Below, one piece after another: positions 30,962-38,815 of a stretch of 64,000 nucleotides of DNA. Source of the DNA: CAVQGZ01 sp963714455 (lineage in GTDB: Bacteria > Actinomycetota > Actinomycetes > Jiangellales > Jiangellaceae); contig CAVQON010000019.1 in NCBI GenBank assembly GCA_963714455.1, positions 124,001-188,000 on the forward strand, in the 5' to 3' direction. The position numbers and the translations under genes are program-made. Below the pieces are notes generated by a model, which did no database searches, was not told the DNA's origin, and was given only the letters and a program-made list of their open reading frames with translations. Numbering within the stretch: position 1 is the stretch's first letter; every line of letters begins with the position of its first letter.

Positions 30962-30970
30962 TTGTCCACA
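30962..30970 (+). other. DnaA-box-like 9-mer
   Basis: TTGTCCACA matches the form of DnaA box preferred in Streptomyces and relatives. It is a lone copy about 50 bp upstream of the SOS-type nuclease start, so it is not an origin. It could be regulatory or coincidental. Confidence 0.3.
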
Positions 30971-31008
30971 GAATGGGACGTGGCCTTTCGTCTGTCGGAC
31001 CTCGTCTC

Positions 31009-31030
31009 TAGGCTTCGAACATGTGTTCGA
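31009..31030 (+). promoter_or_regulatory. LexA (SOS) box overlapping a leaderless start
   Basis: TAGGCT (31009-31014) is a good -10 hexamer. It is followed immediately by TCGAAC-ATGT-GTTCGA (31015-31030), a perfect match to the actinobacterial SOS operator TCGAAC-N4-GTTCGA. The spacer contains the ATG start codon of the HNH nuclease gene (31021). The -10 spacing puts transcription start on this ATG, so LexA would cover the start site of a leaderless mRNA. Confidence 0.82.
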
Positions 31031-32670
31031 CAGAGCAGCCCGCGTCCGTACCGGTAGACGTCGCGAACGTGGCGCCGGGACGAGCTTGGGACGACATCGT
31101 CGACGACGTCGGGGAGTCGGCGGGTGCCCAATGCCGCTCGGCAGCCGAGCACCACCCGTGGAGACGCTTCGCTCGCGTCTACGGCGCCGACACACCCTCC
31201 TTCGGGCCACTCGGGCCACCGCTGAGCGACGAAGAGCTGCTGCAGCGCATGACCGATGCCGAGGCACTGGTCGCTCAGCTCACCGCCCACCAGGGTCGTG
31301 ACCTGCTGGAGCTGCGCAGGCGTCGCCTGGACGAGCAGTCACGGGCACATCCCGACCATGGTGGCCCAGCGGACTGCACACATGCGTGCTGCGACCCCGA
31401 CGGCTGGGTCGGGCTCGAGGTGGCGCAGGCACTCGCCGTCTCCGAACGGGTCGTCGCCACACGCATCGAGACCGCACAGCGACTCGCCCGCTGCGCGCAT
31501 GTCGCCGCCGCCTGCGACGAGGGCCTGATTCAGAGCTGGACGGCGACGAAGCTGCTGGAACACCTTGACGCGCTGAGTGAGTACCTGGGCCCTGGCCGAC
31601 TCGAGCGCATCGAGGCCGCCACGGTGGCCTGGATGCTCGACCGGCCCCGCACGGTCGGGCAGCTCAACGCCCGCATGCGCAGGCTGCTGCTGGCCGCGCG
31701 GTCGGCGGCTGCCGTCGACCGGGACGACGACGGCGGTGACCACGATGACCGCGATCCGCAGCGCGACGCCGCAGCGGCGAGCGCGGCCGCCGACGCGCGA
31801 GAACGGTCGGTACGCGTCTCACCGGTCGAGATGGACGGGCTGGCCACCCTGGTCGCCCGTCTGCCGGAGCAAGATGCACTGGCCGTCGCTGCCACCTTGC
31901 GTGCGCTGGCCGCCACCCCCGTGGCTCCCGACGACACGCGCACCCAGGAGCAGCGCCGATGTGATCTGGCGACGACGCTGGTGACCGGCGTCCCTGCCGC
32001 ATACGGCCACCCGGCAGACCTCACCCTCCTGGCCCGCGAAGCCGGGCAGATCAGCGTGAACGTGGCCGTGACGATCCCCGCGGACACTCTCACGGGTGGA
32101 TCATCGCCGGCGGAGGTGCCCGGCTACGGCCCAGTCGGTGCCGAGACCGGCCGATCGCTCGCCGGGTCGGACGGAGCCACCGCTCGCCCACTCGTGTACG
32201 ACCCGCAGACCGGCCGGCTGGTCGGTGTCGGGTCGTCGACGCGGATGGCATGGCTCGCTGAGATGAGCCCGACGACCGGTTACCAGCATCCGCCGGTGAT
32301 GGAGCGCCTCGTCCAGCTGCGTGACCACACCTGCCGGGCACCGGGGTGCGTGCGCCGCGCCGTCCGGTGCGACTGCGACCACGTGGTGCCCTACCCGGAC
32401 GGTGCGACCTCGCTGGCCAACACATGCTGCCTGTGCCGACGCCACCACCGCCTGAAGACCCACGCGCCGGGCTGGTCGGTGCGCGTGGACGAGTCGGGCG
32501 TCCTCACCTGGAGCACGCCCGCCGGGCGGGCTCTGGTGACCACGCCGCACGACTACTCCGGCGACGCCACGCCACGCTCGCCGGGCGCGCCGGCAGTACC
32601 GACGGCACCGTCCACCGGCTCGACCGACCCGCCGCCGTCGCCACCCGGGGCCGACCCGGCGCCGTTCTGA
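31021..32670 (+). CDS. DUF222 / HNH endonuclease (13E12-repeat family), SOS-type promoter
   Basis: A 549-residue protein. The DUF222 helical domain spans roughly 70-340; the C-terminal HNH nuclease (438-480) has zinc Cys at CRAPGC (438, 443) and CCLC, the catalytic Asp-His in CDCDHVVPY (453-454), Asn467 and His475/476. A Pro-rich disordered tail closes the protein. Members are abundant, often multicopy, in actinobacteria, and their role is poorly understood; mobile-element origin has been proposed. The start ATG is fixed by the -10/LexA box. The last 118 bp overlap the nusB 3' end on the other strand. Confidence 0.9.
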   Translation: MCSTEQPASVPVDVANVAPGRAWDDIVDDVGESAGAQCRSAAEHHPWRRFARVYGADTPSFGPLGPPLSDEELLQRMTDAEALVAQLTAHQGRDLLELRRRRLDEQSRAHPDHGGPADCTHACCDPDGWVGLEVAQALAVSERVVATRIETAQRLARCAHVAAACDEGLIQSWTATKLLEHLDALSEYLGPGRLERIEAATVAWMLDRPRTVGQLNARMRRLLLAARSAAAVDRDDDGGDHDDRDPQRDAAAASAAADARERSVRVSPVEMDGLATLVARLPEQDALAVAATLRALAATPVAPDDTRTQEQRRCDLATTLVTGVPAAYGHPADLTLLAREAGQISVNVAVTIPADTLTGGSSPAEVPGYGPVGAETGRSLAGSDGATARPLVYDPQTGRLVGVGSSTRMAWLAEMSPTTGYQHPPVMERLVQLRDHTCRAPGCVRRAVRCDCDHVVPYPDGATSLANTCCLCRRHHRLKTHAPGWSVRVDESGVLTWSTPAGRALVTTPHDYSGDATPRSPGAPAVPTAPSTGSTDPPPSPPGADPAPF

Positions 32671-33098
32671 CCGGGGGGCCGAAACGTGTGCTTCTCCCGC
32701 GCCAGCCGGCCCAGCAGACCGTTCACGAAGGTGGGCGACTCATCGGTGGACAGGTCGGTGGCCAGTCCGACGGCCTCGCTCACCACCACCTCGTCCGGGA
32801 TGTCGTCGCGCCAGAGGATCTCGAAGACACCGATACGCAGCAGGTTGCGGTCGACGGCGGGCATGCGGTCGAGGTCCCAGTCACGCGACAGGGTGCGCAA
32901 GACGCCGTCTATCTCGGATTGGTGCTCAGCCACGCCGACGACGAGGTCGTTGGTGAACGGGGTGACCGCCGGCTCACGAGGGTCGACAGCCGCCGCGGCT
33001 CGCCGCTGGTCCAACGTGTGCCCCAGCGGCAGACCGCGGGCCTCGCACTCGAACAGCACGTCGAGGGCGCGCTTGCGTGCCTTGGTCCGGGCGCTCAC
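32553..33098 (-). CDS. nusB: transcription antitermination factor NusB
   Basis: Binds boxA RNA with NusE in rRNA antitermination. The helical NusB fold covers residues 1-140 (TKARKRALDVLFECEARG at the start, LLRIGVFEILWRDDIP in the middle, FVNGLLGRLA at the end). A 40-residue Gly/Pro/Ala tail follows that is not part of the fold; it is encoded opposite the disordered tail of the HNH nuclease. GTG start at 33098, 21 bp after efp. Confidence 0.95.
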   Translation of the reverse strand: MSARTKARKRALDVLFECEARGLPLGHTLDQRRAAAAVDPREPAVTPFTNDLVVGVAEHQSEIDGVLRTLSRDWDLDRMPAVDRNLLRIGVFEILWRDDIPDEVVVSEAVGLATDLSTDESPTFVNGLLGRLAREKHTFRPPGQNGAGSAPGGDGGGSVEPVDGAVGTAGAPGERGVASPE

Positions 33099-33119
33099 GT
33101 CGGCAGGTCAGAGCCCACG

Positions 33120-33677
33120 TCAGGCGCGACCGAGGTACGAGCCGTCACGGGTGTCGACGCGGATGGTCTCCCCGGTCGTGATGAACAGCGGTACCGCCAC
33201 GGTGTACCCGGTCTCCAGCGTCGCGGGCTTGGTGCCGCCGGTCGAGCGATCGCCCTGCAGGCCGGGCTCGGTGTACTCGATCGTCAGCGTCACCGATGCG
33301 GGCAGCTCCACGAACAGCGGGGCGCCCTCGTGCAGGCCGACCACGCCCTCCTGGTTCTCCAGCATGAAGTTCGCGGCGTCGCCCACCGTGGCGGCCGGCA
33401 CGTGGATCTGGTCGAACGACTGCATGTCCATGAAGACGAAGTCGTCGGCGTCGCGGTACAGGTACTGCATCGTCCGCTTGTCGACCGTGGCGGTCTCGAC
33501 CTTCACCCCGGCGTTGAAGGTCTTGTCGACGACCTTGCCGGTGAGGACGTTCTTGAGCTTCGTGCGCACGAAGGCGCCACCCTTGCCGGGCTTGACGTGC
33601 TGGAACTCGATCACGGTCCAGAGCCCGCCGTCGATGTTGAGCACGATGCCGTTCTTCAGGTCGTTCGTCGTCGCCAT
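33120..33677 (-). CDS. efp: translation elongation factor P
   Basis: Relieves ribosome stalling at polyproline. The 185 residues form three beta-barrel domains. The loop that reaches the peptidyl centre reads VKPGKGGAFVRTKLKN, with Lys at the tip (the residue modified in some bacteria; no EpmA/B genes are here). The C-terminal signature ends in ETIRVDTRDGSYLGRA. The ATG at 33677 is used. It is flanked by pepQ and nusB, the conserved order. Confidence 0.97.
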   Translation of the reverse strand: MATTNDLKNGIVLNIDGGLWTVIEFQHVKPGKGGAFVRTKLKNVLTGKVVDKTFNAGVKVETATVDKRTMQYLYRDADDFVFMDMQSFDQIHVPAATVGDAANFMLENQEGVVGLHEGAPLFVELPASVTLTIEYTEPGLQGDRSTGGTKPATLETGYTVAVPLFITTGETIRVDTRDGSYLGRA

Positions 33678-33684
33678 GGCTTCC

Positions 33685-34779
33685 TCAGGTGTGGACTACG
33701 AGAAGGTCGGTGGTCAGGTCGGTGAGCACGCGCACTCCGGCGGGGCCGACGTCCGTGGTGTCCTCGATGCGGACCCCACCCTTGCCCGGGATGTAGATCC
33801 CTGGCTCCACGGTGACCGTGGTCCGGCTCGGAAGTGTACCGGCCTGCGACGCCCCACCCATGAGCCACGGCGGCTCGTGGATCTGCAAGCCCACCCCGTG
33901 GCCGAGCCCGTGGACGAAGAACTCGCCGTAGCCGGCGTCGGCGATCCGACTGCGAGCCGCGGCGTCGACGGCGGCCACCGGCTCCCCCGGGGCGAGTGCC
34001 GCGACGCCGGCCCGCTGGGCGTCACGGACGAGGTCGTAGATCTCGTGCTGCCACCCCGTCCCCGGCCCAGCCACGAGGACGGTGCGCGTGCAGTCGGCGT
34101 GGTAGCCGCCCACCATCGCCCCGAAGTCGATCGTCACCAGGTCGCCGGCACCGATCACCCGGTCGGTCGGGCTGTGGTGGGGCACCGACCCGTTCGGCCC
34201 GGACGCGACGATGGTGTCGAACGCCAGGCCGTCGGCGCCCAGCATCAGCATGCGCGCCTCGAGGTCGCGGGCCAGCGCTCGCTCGGTGCGGCCCACGAAC
34301 TCCCCGGCCAGCACCTCGCTCAGCGCGGCCACCGACAGGGCGCACGCCTGGGCGACGAGGTCGACCTCAGCCTCTTCCTTGACCGCGCGCAGCTGCTCGA
34401 CCGCCTGTTCGAGGTCGACCACCTGCATCCGCCCGTCGAGGGCGGCTGTCAACGCGTCACCCTCGGCCAGGGTCAGGTGGTGGCGCTCGATACCCACCGT
34501 GCCCCCGCGAGCCGCTGCCCGGTGGGCCAGCGCCGTGACGACCTGCCGGTCGGTGAGCACCTCGACGTCTGGGCACATGGCGGCAGCCGCCTCGGCGTAC
34601 CGGTCGTCGGTGGCCAGCAGGGTCGTCTCGTCGGCGAGCACCAGGCACGCGGCGTTGCTGCTCGACAACCCGGTCAAGTAGGTCACGTTGACGCCCAGCG
34701 TCACGAGGGCGGCGTCCACTCCTCGGTCGAGGAGCACGGCGGCCAGCTGGCGGCGGCGGTCGAGGTGGGGTTCGCTCAC
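33685..34779 (-). CDS. pepQ: M24 metallopeptidase (Xaa-Pro dipeptidase/aminopeptidase P-like)
   Basis: Dinuclear metal peptidase that cleaves Xaa-Pro bonds, 364 residues. The creatinase-like N-terminal domain is followed by the pita-bread catalytic domain with all five ligands: Asp in VTIDFGAM, Asp in HADCTRTV, His in VHGLGHGVGL, Glu in VEPGIYIPG and Glu in GGVRIEDT. GTG start at 34779; a CAGACT hexamer ends six bases upstream. It sits next to efp, and its products include Pro-containing dipeptides. The start region overlaps that of the divergent PBP. Confidence 0.94.
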   Translation of the reverse strand: MSEPHLDRRRQLAAVLLDRGVDAALVTLGVNVTYLTGLSSSNAACLVLADETTLLATDDRYAEAAAAMCPDVEVLTDRQVVTALAHRAAARGGTVGIERHHLTLAEGDALTAALDGRMQVVDLEQAVEQLRAVKEEAEVDLVAQACALSVAALSEVLAGEFVGRTERALARDLEARMLMLGADGLAFDTIVASGPNGSVPHHSPTDRVIGAGDLVTIDFGAMVGGYHADCTRTVLVAGPGTGWQHEIYDLVRDAQRAGVAALAPGEPVAAVDAAARSRIADAGYGEFFVHGLGHGVGLQIHEPPWLMGGASQAGTLPSRTTVTVEPGIYIPGKGGVRIEDTTDVGPAGVRVLTDLTTDLLVVHT

Positions 34780-34796
34780 GTCGCTAGTCTGTCGTA
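34780..34796. promoter_or_regulatory. overlapping divergent -10 elements (pepQ / PBP)
   Basis: Seventeen bases separate the two start codons. TAGTCT (34785-34790, plus) lies six bases before the GTG at 34797, and CAGACT (34791-34786, minus) six bases before the GTG at 34779. The two -10 hexamers overlap base for base, so both promoters could not be opened at once. Confidence 0.45.
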
Positions 34797-36767
34797 GTGA
34801 TGGGGGTCCGACATCGTCACCTGCGCTCGCTCGCGGTCGCTTCGGTCGCTGTCGTCGCAGTGGGCGGCCTCAGCGCCTGCACCGCCGGCCCACCCGACCC
34901 GTTGCCCGATGCCCAGGCCCTCGCCGACGGGATCGCCGAGAACGACGTCGCCGACGTGTGGTTCGCCGGGCAGGCGGCCACCGATGTGCAGGCGCAGCTC
35001 ACCGACATCACCGCCGGCATGTCCCCGGCGCTGCTCACGGTGACCGCCACGCAGGCGAGCATCGACGAGCCCGGCGAGGAGCCGAGCAGCGAGTCGGGCG
35101 ACGGGGCTCGAACGGCCACCGCGACGCTGGCCTACGACTGGGACCTCGACGGCGCCGGGCCGCAGACCCAGAGCTGGACCTACGCCACCGAGGTGCGCCT
35201 GGTGCAGGCCGACCAGGACGCCCAGATGCCGTGGCAGGTCGTCTGGTCGCCCACCGTCGTGCACCCCGCGCTCACCGACGGCTCCGCTCTGCGCAGCGAC
35301 CGCACCCAGCCGGCCCGCGCGGATGTCGTCGGTGCCGGCGCAGAGCCGCTCGTCACGGCGCGCCCGGTCGAGCGCATCGGCATCGACAAGGTGCGCGTCG
35401 CCGAGCCCGACCTGCGTTCGTCGGCTCGTGAGCTGGCCCGCGCCGTCGGCGTCGACCCGCCGGGCTACGTCGCAACGGTCGAGCAGGCCGGTCCGGAGGC
35501 CTTCGTCGAGGCGATCGTGCTGCGCCGGCGCGAGGCCGAGGCGCTGCGAAGCGTCGTCGAGTCGATCCCCGGCGGGCGGCTGATCAGCACCGAGCTGCCC
35601 CTGGCGCCCACGCGCGAGTTCGCCCGTCCGCTGCTCGGGGTGGTCGGCGAGGCGACCGCCGAGATCGTCGCCGACTCGGCCGGGGCGATCGCACCAGGTG
35701 ACGTCGTGGGTCTGTCCGGTCTTCAGCTGCGCTACGACACCCAGCTGCGCGGCACGCCCGGCGTGACCGTCGTGGCCACGACCGAGGACGGCACCAGCGA
35801 GCCGCTGCACCGCACCGAGCCGGCTGCCGGCGCGCCGCTGGTGGTCACGCTCGATCGCGACACCCAGCAGCTCGCCGACGACCTGCTCGCCGACGTCGCT
35901 CCCCCGAGCGCGCTGGTCGCATTGCGGCCCAGCACAGGCGAGCTGCTCGCCGTCGCGTCCGGGCCGGGCGGAAACGGGTACTCCACCGCGACCCTCGGCC
36001 AGTACGCACCCGGCTCGGTCTTCAAGATCGCCACCTCGTTGGCCTTGCTGCGGGCCGGCCTCACGCCGACCAGCGAGCTGCCGTGCACCGACTCCCTCGA
36101 CGTGGACGGCACGGCCTTCGGCAACTACTCCGACTACCCGGCGGATGCTCTCGGCGACATCACGCTGCGCCGGGCTTTCGCTGAGTCGTGCAACACAGCG
36201 TTCCTGTCGCAGAACGACCTTGTCAGCGACGAGGCGCTCGCCGGTGCAGCAGCCTCCCTGGGGATCGGCGGCACCGAGGACGTCGGGTTCGACGCCTACC
36301 TCGGGACGGTGGGCGAGCCACGCAACGAGGTGGAGCAGGCAGCCTCGCTGATCGGCCAGGGAACGGTGCTGCTGTCCCCGCTGTCGGCAGCCACGATGGC
36401 AGCATCCGTCGAGGCAGGCCCAGTCCTTCCGGTGCTGCTCGACTCCGACGGCAGAGCCACGGCCACCCCGACCGGCGCCGGGTCGGTCGGGCAGCAGGAG
36501 TCCGAGGCCCTGGCGTCGATGATGCGCACGGCCGTCACGGACGGGACGGCCGAGGTGCTGGCCGACGTCCCCGGCGCGCCCGTGGGTGCGAAGACCGGCA
36601 CAGCCGAGTACGGGACGTCGGTGCCGCCCGGGACGCACGGCTGGATGGTGGCGGTGCAGGGCGACCTGGCAGTGGCGGTGTTCGTCGAGGACGCCGAGTC
36701 GGGCTCGGCCACCGCCGGGCCGATCATGCGCGACTTCCTCAGCCAGGTGCCACCAGCGTCGCAATGA
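34797..36767 (+). CDS. penicillin-binding protein, lipoprotein, class B transpeptidase
   Basis: A 656-residue peptidoglycan DD-transpeptidase anchored outside the membrane. The signal peptide ends in the lipobox LSAC (Cys28). An NTF2-like MecA N-terminal domain (about 35-160) is followed by the dimerisation domain and the transpeptidase, with active-site Ser in SVFK (407-410), SCN (464-466) and KTG (599-601). It resembles mycobacterial PBP-lipo, involved in division-site wall synthesis. GTG 34797 is chosen for its -10 spacing; ATG 34800 is next. It interrupts the pepQ-aroQ order, and its end overlaps aroQ by 29 bp. Confidence 0.93.
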   Translation: MMGVRHRHLRSLAVASVAVVAVGGLSACTAGPPDPLPDAQALADGIAENDVADVWFAGQAATDVQAQLTDITAGMSPALLTVTATQASIDEPGEEPSSESGDGARTATATLAYDWDLDGAGPQTQSWTYATEVRLVQADQDAQMPWQVVWSPTVVHPALTDGSALRSDRTQPARADVVGAGAEPLVTARPVERIGIDKVRVAEPDLRSSARELARAVGVDPPGYVATVEQAGPEAFVEAIVLRRREAEALRSVVESIPGGRLISTELPLAPTREFARPLLGVVGEATAEIVADSAGAIAPGDVVGLSGLQLRYDTQLRGTPGVTVVATTEDGTSEPLHRTEPAAGAPLVVTLDRDTQQLADDLLADVAPPSALVALRPSTGELLAVASGPGGNGYSTATLGQYAPGSVFKIATSLALLRAGLTPTSELPCTDSLDVDGTAFGNYSDYPADALGDITLRRAFAESCNTAFLSQNDLVSDEALAGAAASLGIGGTEDVGFDAYLGTVGEPRNEVEQAASLIGQGTVLLSPLSAATMAASVEAGPVLPVLLDSDGRATATPTGAGSVGQQESEALASMMRTAVTDGTAEVLADVPGAPVGAKTGTAEYGTSVPPGTHGWMVAVQGDLAVAVFVEDAESGSATAGPIMRDFLSQVPPASQ

Positions 36768-37179
36768 CCGCCAGCGCGAGCCGGTAGGACTCCACGCCGA
36801 ACCCGGCGATCGTGCCCGTCGCGACACCGCCGATCACGCTGGTGTGCCGAAAGGTCTCCCGGGCTGCGGGGTTGCTCAGGTGCACCTCGACGAGCGGGGC
36901 CGTGCGCTGCGCGCATGCGTCGCGCAGCGCGTAGGAGTAGTGCGTGAACGCGGCCGGGTTGAGCACCACCGGCGTGGTCGTGTCGGCGGCCTCGTGCAGC
37001 CAGCCCACGAGCTCGGCTTCGTCGTCGCTCTGACGCACCTCGACCTCCAGCGCGAGCTGTGCCCCCGCCTGCTCGCACAGCGCGACGAGGTCTTCGTGGC
37101 TCGCCGAGCCGTAGACGTCGGGCTCGCGTGACCCGAGCCGGGCCAGGTTCGGGCCGTTGAGCACGAGCACGCGCGTCAT
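36739..37179 (-). CDS. aroQ: 3-dehydroquinate dehydratase, type II
   Basis: Third step of the shikimate pathway. The 146-residue type II enzyme starts LVLNGPNLARLGSREPDVYG (active-site Arg and Tyr), with the NPAAFTHYSYALRDA segment carrying the catalytic His region and VEVHLSNP. ATG at 37179 overlaps the aroB stop as ATGA. The 3' end overlaps the convergent PBP gene. Confidence 0.97.
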   Translation of the reverse strand: MTRVLVLNGPNLARLGSREPDVYGSASHEDLVALCEQAGAQLALEVEVRQSDDEAELVGWLHEAADTTTPVVLNPAAFTHYSYALRDACAQRTAPLVEVHLSNPAARETFRHTSVIGGVATGTIAGFGVESYRLALAVIATLVAPG

Positions 37180-38279
37180 GACTCCTCCTCGTCCGCGACC
37201 TCGCTGTAGGCGGCCACCAGCAGGCCCGGGTCGGGTGCCTCGAGGATCGCCGGCCGGGCGAGGCCGTCGAGGACCACGAACCGCAACCGGTCGCCGCGGG
37301 CCTTCTTGTCCACCCGCATGGCGTCGAGCAGGGAGGGCCACGCCGCGGCGCGGTAGCGGGTGGGCAGCCCCAACGACTCCAGCACGGCGCGGTGCCGGGC
37401 GGCCGTGTCGTCGTCGAGACGTCCGGCCAGCCGGGCCAGCTCGGCGACGAACACCATGCCGATGGAGATGGCCGCGCCGTGGCGCCAGGTGTAGGACTCC
37501 ACCCGCTCGATCGCATGCCCCAGCGTGTGGCCGTAGTTGAGCACCTCGCGGCTGACTCCGGACGTCGCCGACTCGGTGAGGTCGGCCGCCACCACGTCCG
37601 CCTTGACCTGGACCGCACGCGCGACAAGCTCGGGCGACAGGTCGGCGTCGTAGGCGGCGGCGCGGTGCGGGTCGTCCTCGATCAGCGCCAGGATCTGTGG
37701 GTCGGCGATGAAACCGGCCTTCACCACCTCGGCGAGCCCGGTGACGTACTCCGCCGCGGGCAAGGTCTGCAACGTCGCCATGTCGCAGAGCACGCCGGCC
37801 GGGGGGTGGAAGGCACCGACGAGGTTCTTGCCCTCGGCGATGTTGACCGCCGTCTTGCCGCCCACGGCGGCGTCGACCATGCCCAGCAGCGTCGTGGGCA
37901 CGAGCACCAGCCGCACGCCGCGCAGCCATGTCGCGGCGACGAATCCGGCCAGGTCGGTGACCGCCCCGCCCCCGACGCCGACGACGACGTCGGAGCGGGT
38001 GAAGTTGCAGCGCCCCAGCACCGACCAGACGAACTCCGCGACGGCGACCTTCTTGGCCTCCTCGGCGTCGGGTACCTCGATCGCGTGCGCCTCGAACCCG
38101 GCGGTCGCCAGGTCGGCCCGCACCTGCTCGCCGGTGGCGCGCAGGGCGCGTGGATGGATCACGGCGACCTGCCGCGGCGGGGTACCGATGATGCTCGGCA
38201 GCAGGTGGCCGAGGCCTTCGCCGATCACGACGTCGTAGGGCGTCGCTCCGTCGACCGTGATGCGTGCCAGCTCGCTCAT
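37176..38279 (-). CDS. aroB: 3-dehydroquinate synthase
   Basis: Cyclises DAHP to dehydroquinate with NAD+ and a divalent metal. 367 residues with the NAD loop GVGGGAVTDLAGFVAA, the metal ligand Glu in LAEVVKAGFI and the His ligands in NYGHTLGHAIE. Coupled to aroK and aroQ by ATGA overlaps. Confidence 0.97.
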   Translation of the reverse strand: MSELARITVDGATPYDVVIGEGLGHLLPSIIGTPPRQVAVIHPRALRATGEQVRADLATAGFEAHAIEVPDAEEAKKVAVAEFVWSVLGRCNFTRSDVVVGVGGGAVTDLAGFVAATWLRGVRLVLVPTTLLGMVDAAVGGKTAVNIAEGKNLVGAFHPPAGVLCDMATLQTLPAAEYVTGLAEVVKAGFIADPQILALIEDDPHRAAAYDADLSPELVARAVQVKADVVAADLTESATSGVSREVLNYGHTLGHAIERVESYTWRHGAAISIGMVFVAELARLAGRLDDDTAARHRAVLESLGLPTRYRAAAWPSLLDAMRVDKKARGDRLRFVVLDGLARPAILEAPDPGLLVAAYSEVADEEES

Positions 38280-38815
38280 GAACCGGCCTCGCCGCGGGCC
38301 TCGCCGATGCCGGTCAGCACCCGCTCGGCAACCTCGTCCACCGAGGCACCGCTGGTGTCGACCACGATGCTCGCCACCTGCTCGTAGAGAGGGCGGCGGG
38401 CGTCCATCAGCTGCTTGAGCTGGGAGCGGGGGCTGCCGAGCAGCAGCGGGCGGTCCCGGGCCAGCCCGACCCGCGCGACCGCGTCGGTGAGCGACACGTC
38501 GAGAAAGACGACGGTGTGCTCGCTGAGCCTGCCTCGGGTCGCCTCGTCGGTCACCGCGCCGCCCCCGAGGGCGAGCACACCGACATGCTCGGCGAGGGCA
38601 CGTGCGACCGCCTCGCGCTCGGCGGCGCGAAACGCGGCCTCACCGTCGTCGACGAAGACCTCCGAGATCGACTTGCCCAGCGCGCGGGCCACGTCGTCGT
38701 CGGTGTCGCGAAACCCGACCCCGGTCGTGCGAGCGACGGCCTGGCCGACGGACGACTTGCCGGCGCCGGGCGGGCCGACCAGCACCACGAGCGGTCGAGC
38801 CGGTGCGCTGCTCAT
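38276..38815 (-). CDS. aroK: shikimate kinase
   Basis: Phosphorylates shikimate with ATP. 179 residues; Walker A LVGPPGAGKSSVGQ, shikimate-binding Asp in FRDTDDDVARALGKSI, ALGGGAV, and the lid RDRPLL. ATGA overlaps with aroC and aroB. Confidence 0.97.
   Translation of the reverse strand: MSSAPARPLVVLVGPPGAGKSSVGQAVARTTGVGFRDTDDDVARALGKSISEVFVDDGEAAFRAAEREAVARALAEHVGVLALGGGAVTDEATRGRLSEHTVVFLDVSLTDAVARVGLARDRPLLLGSPRSQLKQLMDARRPLYEQVASIVVDTSGASVDEVAERVLTGIGEARGEAGS

Larger units (their letters stand above)
30735..31020. other. intergenic region of the accessory block
   Basis: A 286-bp divergent spacer between the GPH symporter and the HNH nuclease. It holds the symporter -10 (TATGGT, 30747-30742), a short possible open frame at 30797-30898, the DnaA-box-like TTGTCCACA (30962-30970), and the -10 and LexA box of the nuclease gene. 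No other gene is seen. Confidence 0.6.

Noticed and set aside
30962..30970. Replication origin
   Set aside because: A single DnaA-type 9-mer, no cluster, no dnaA/dnaN, no AT-rich region.
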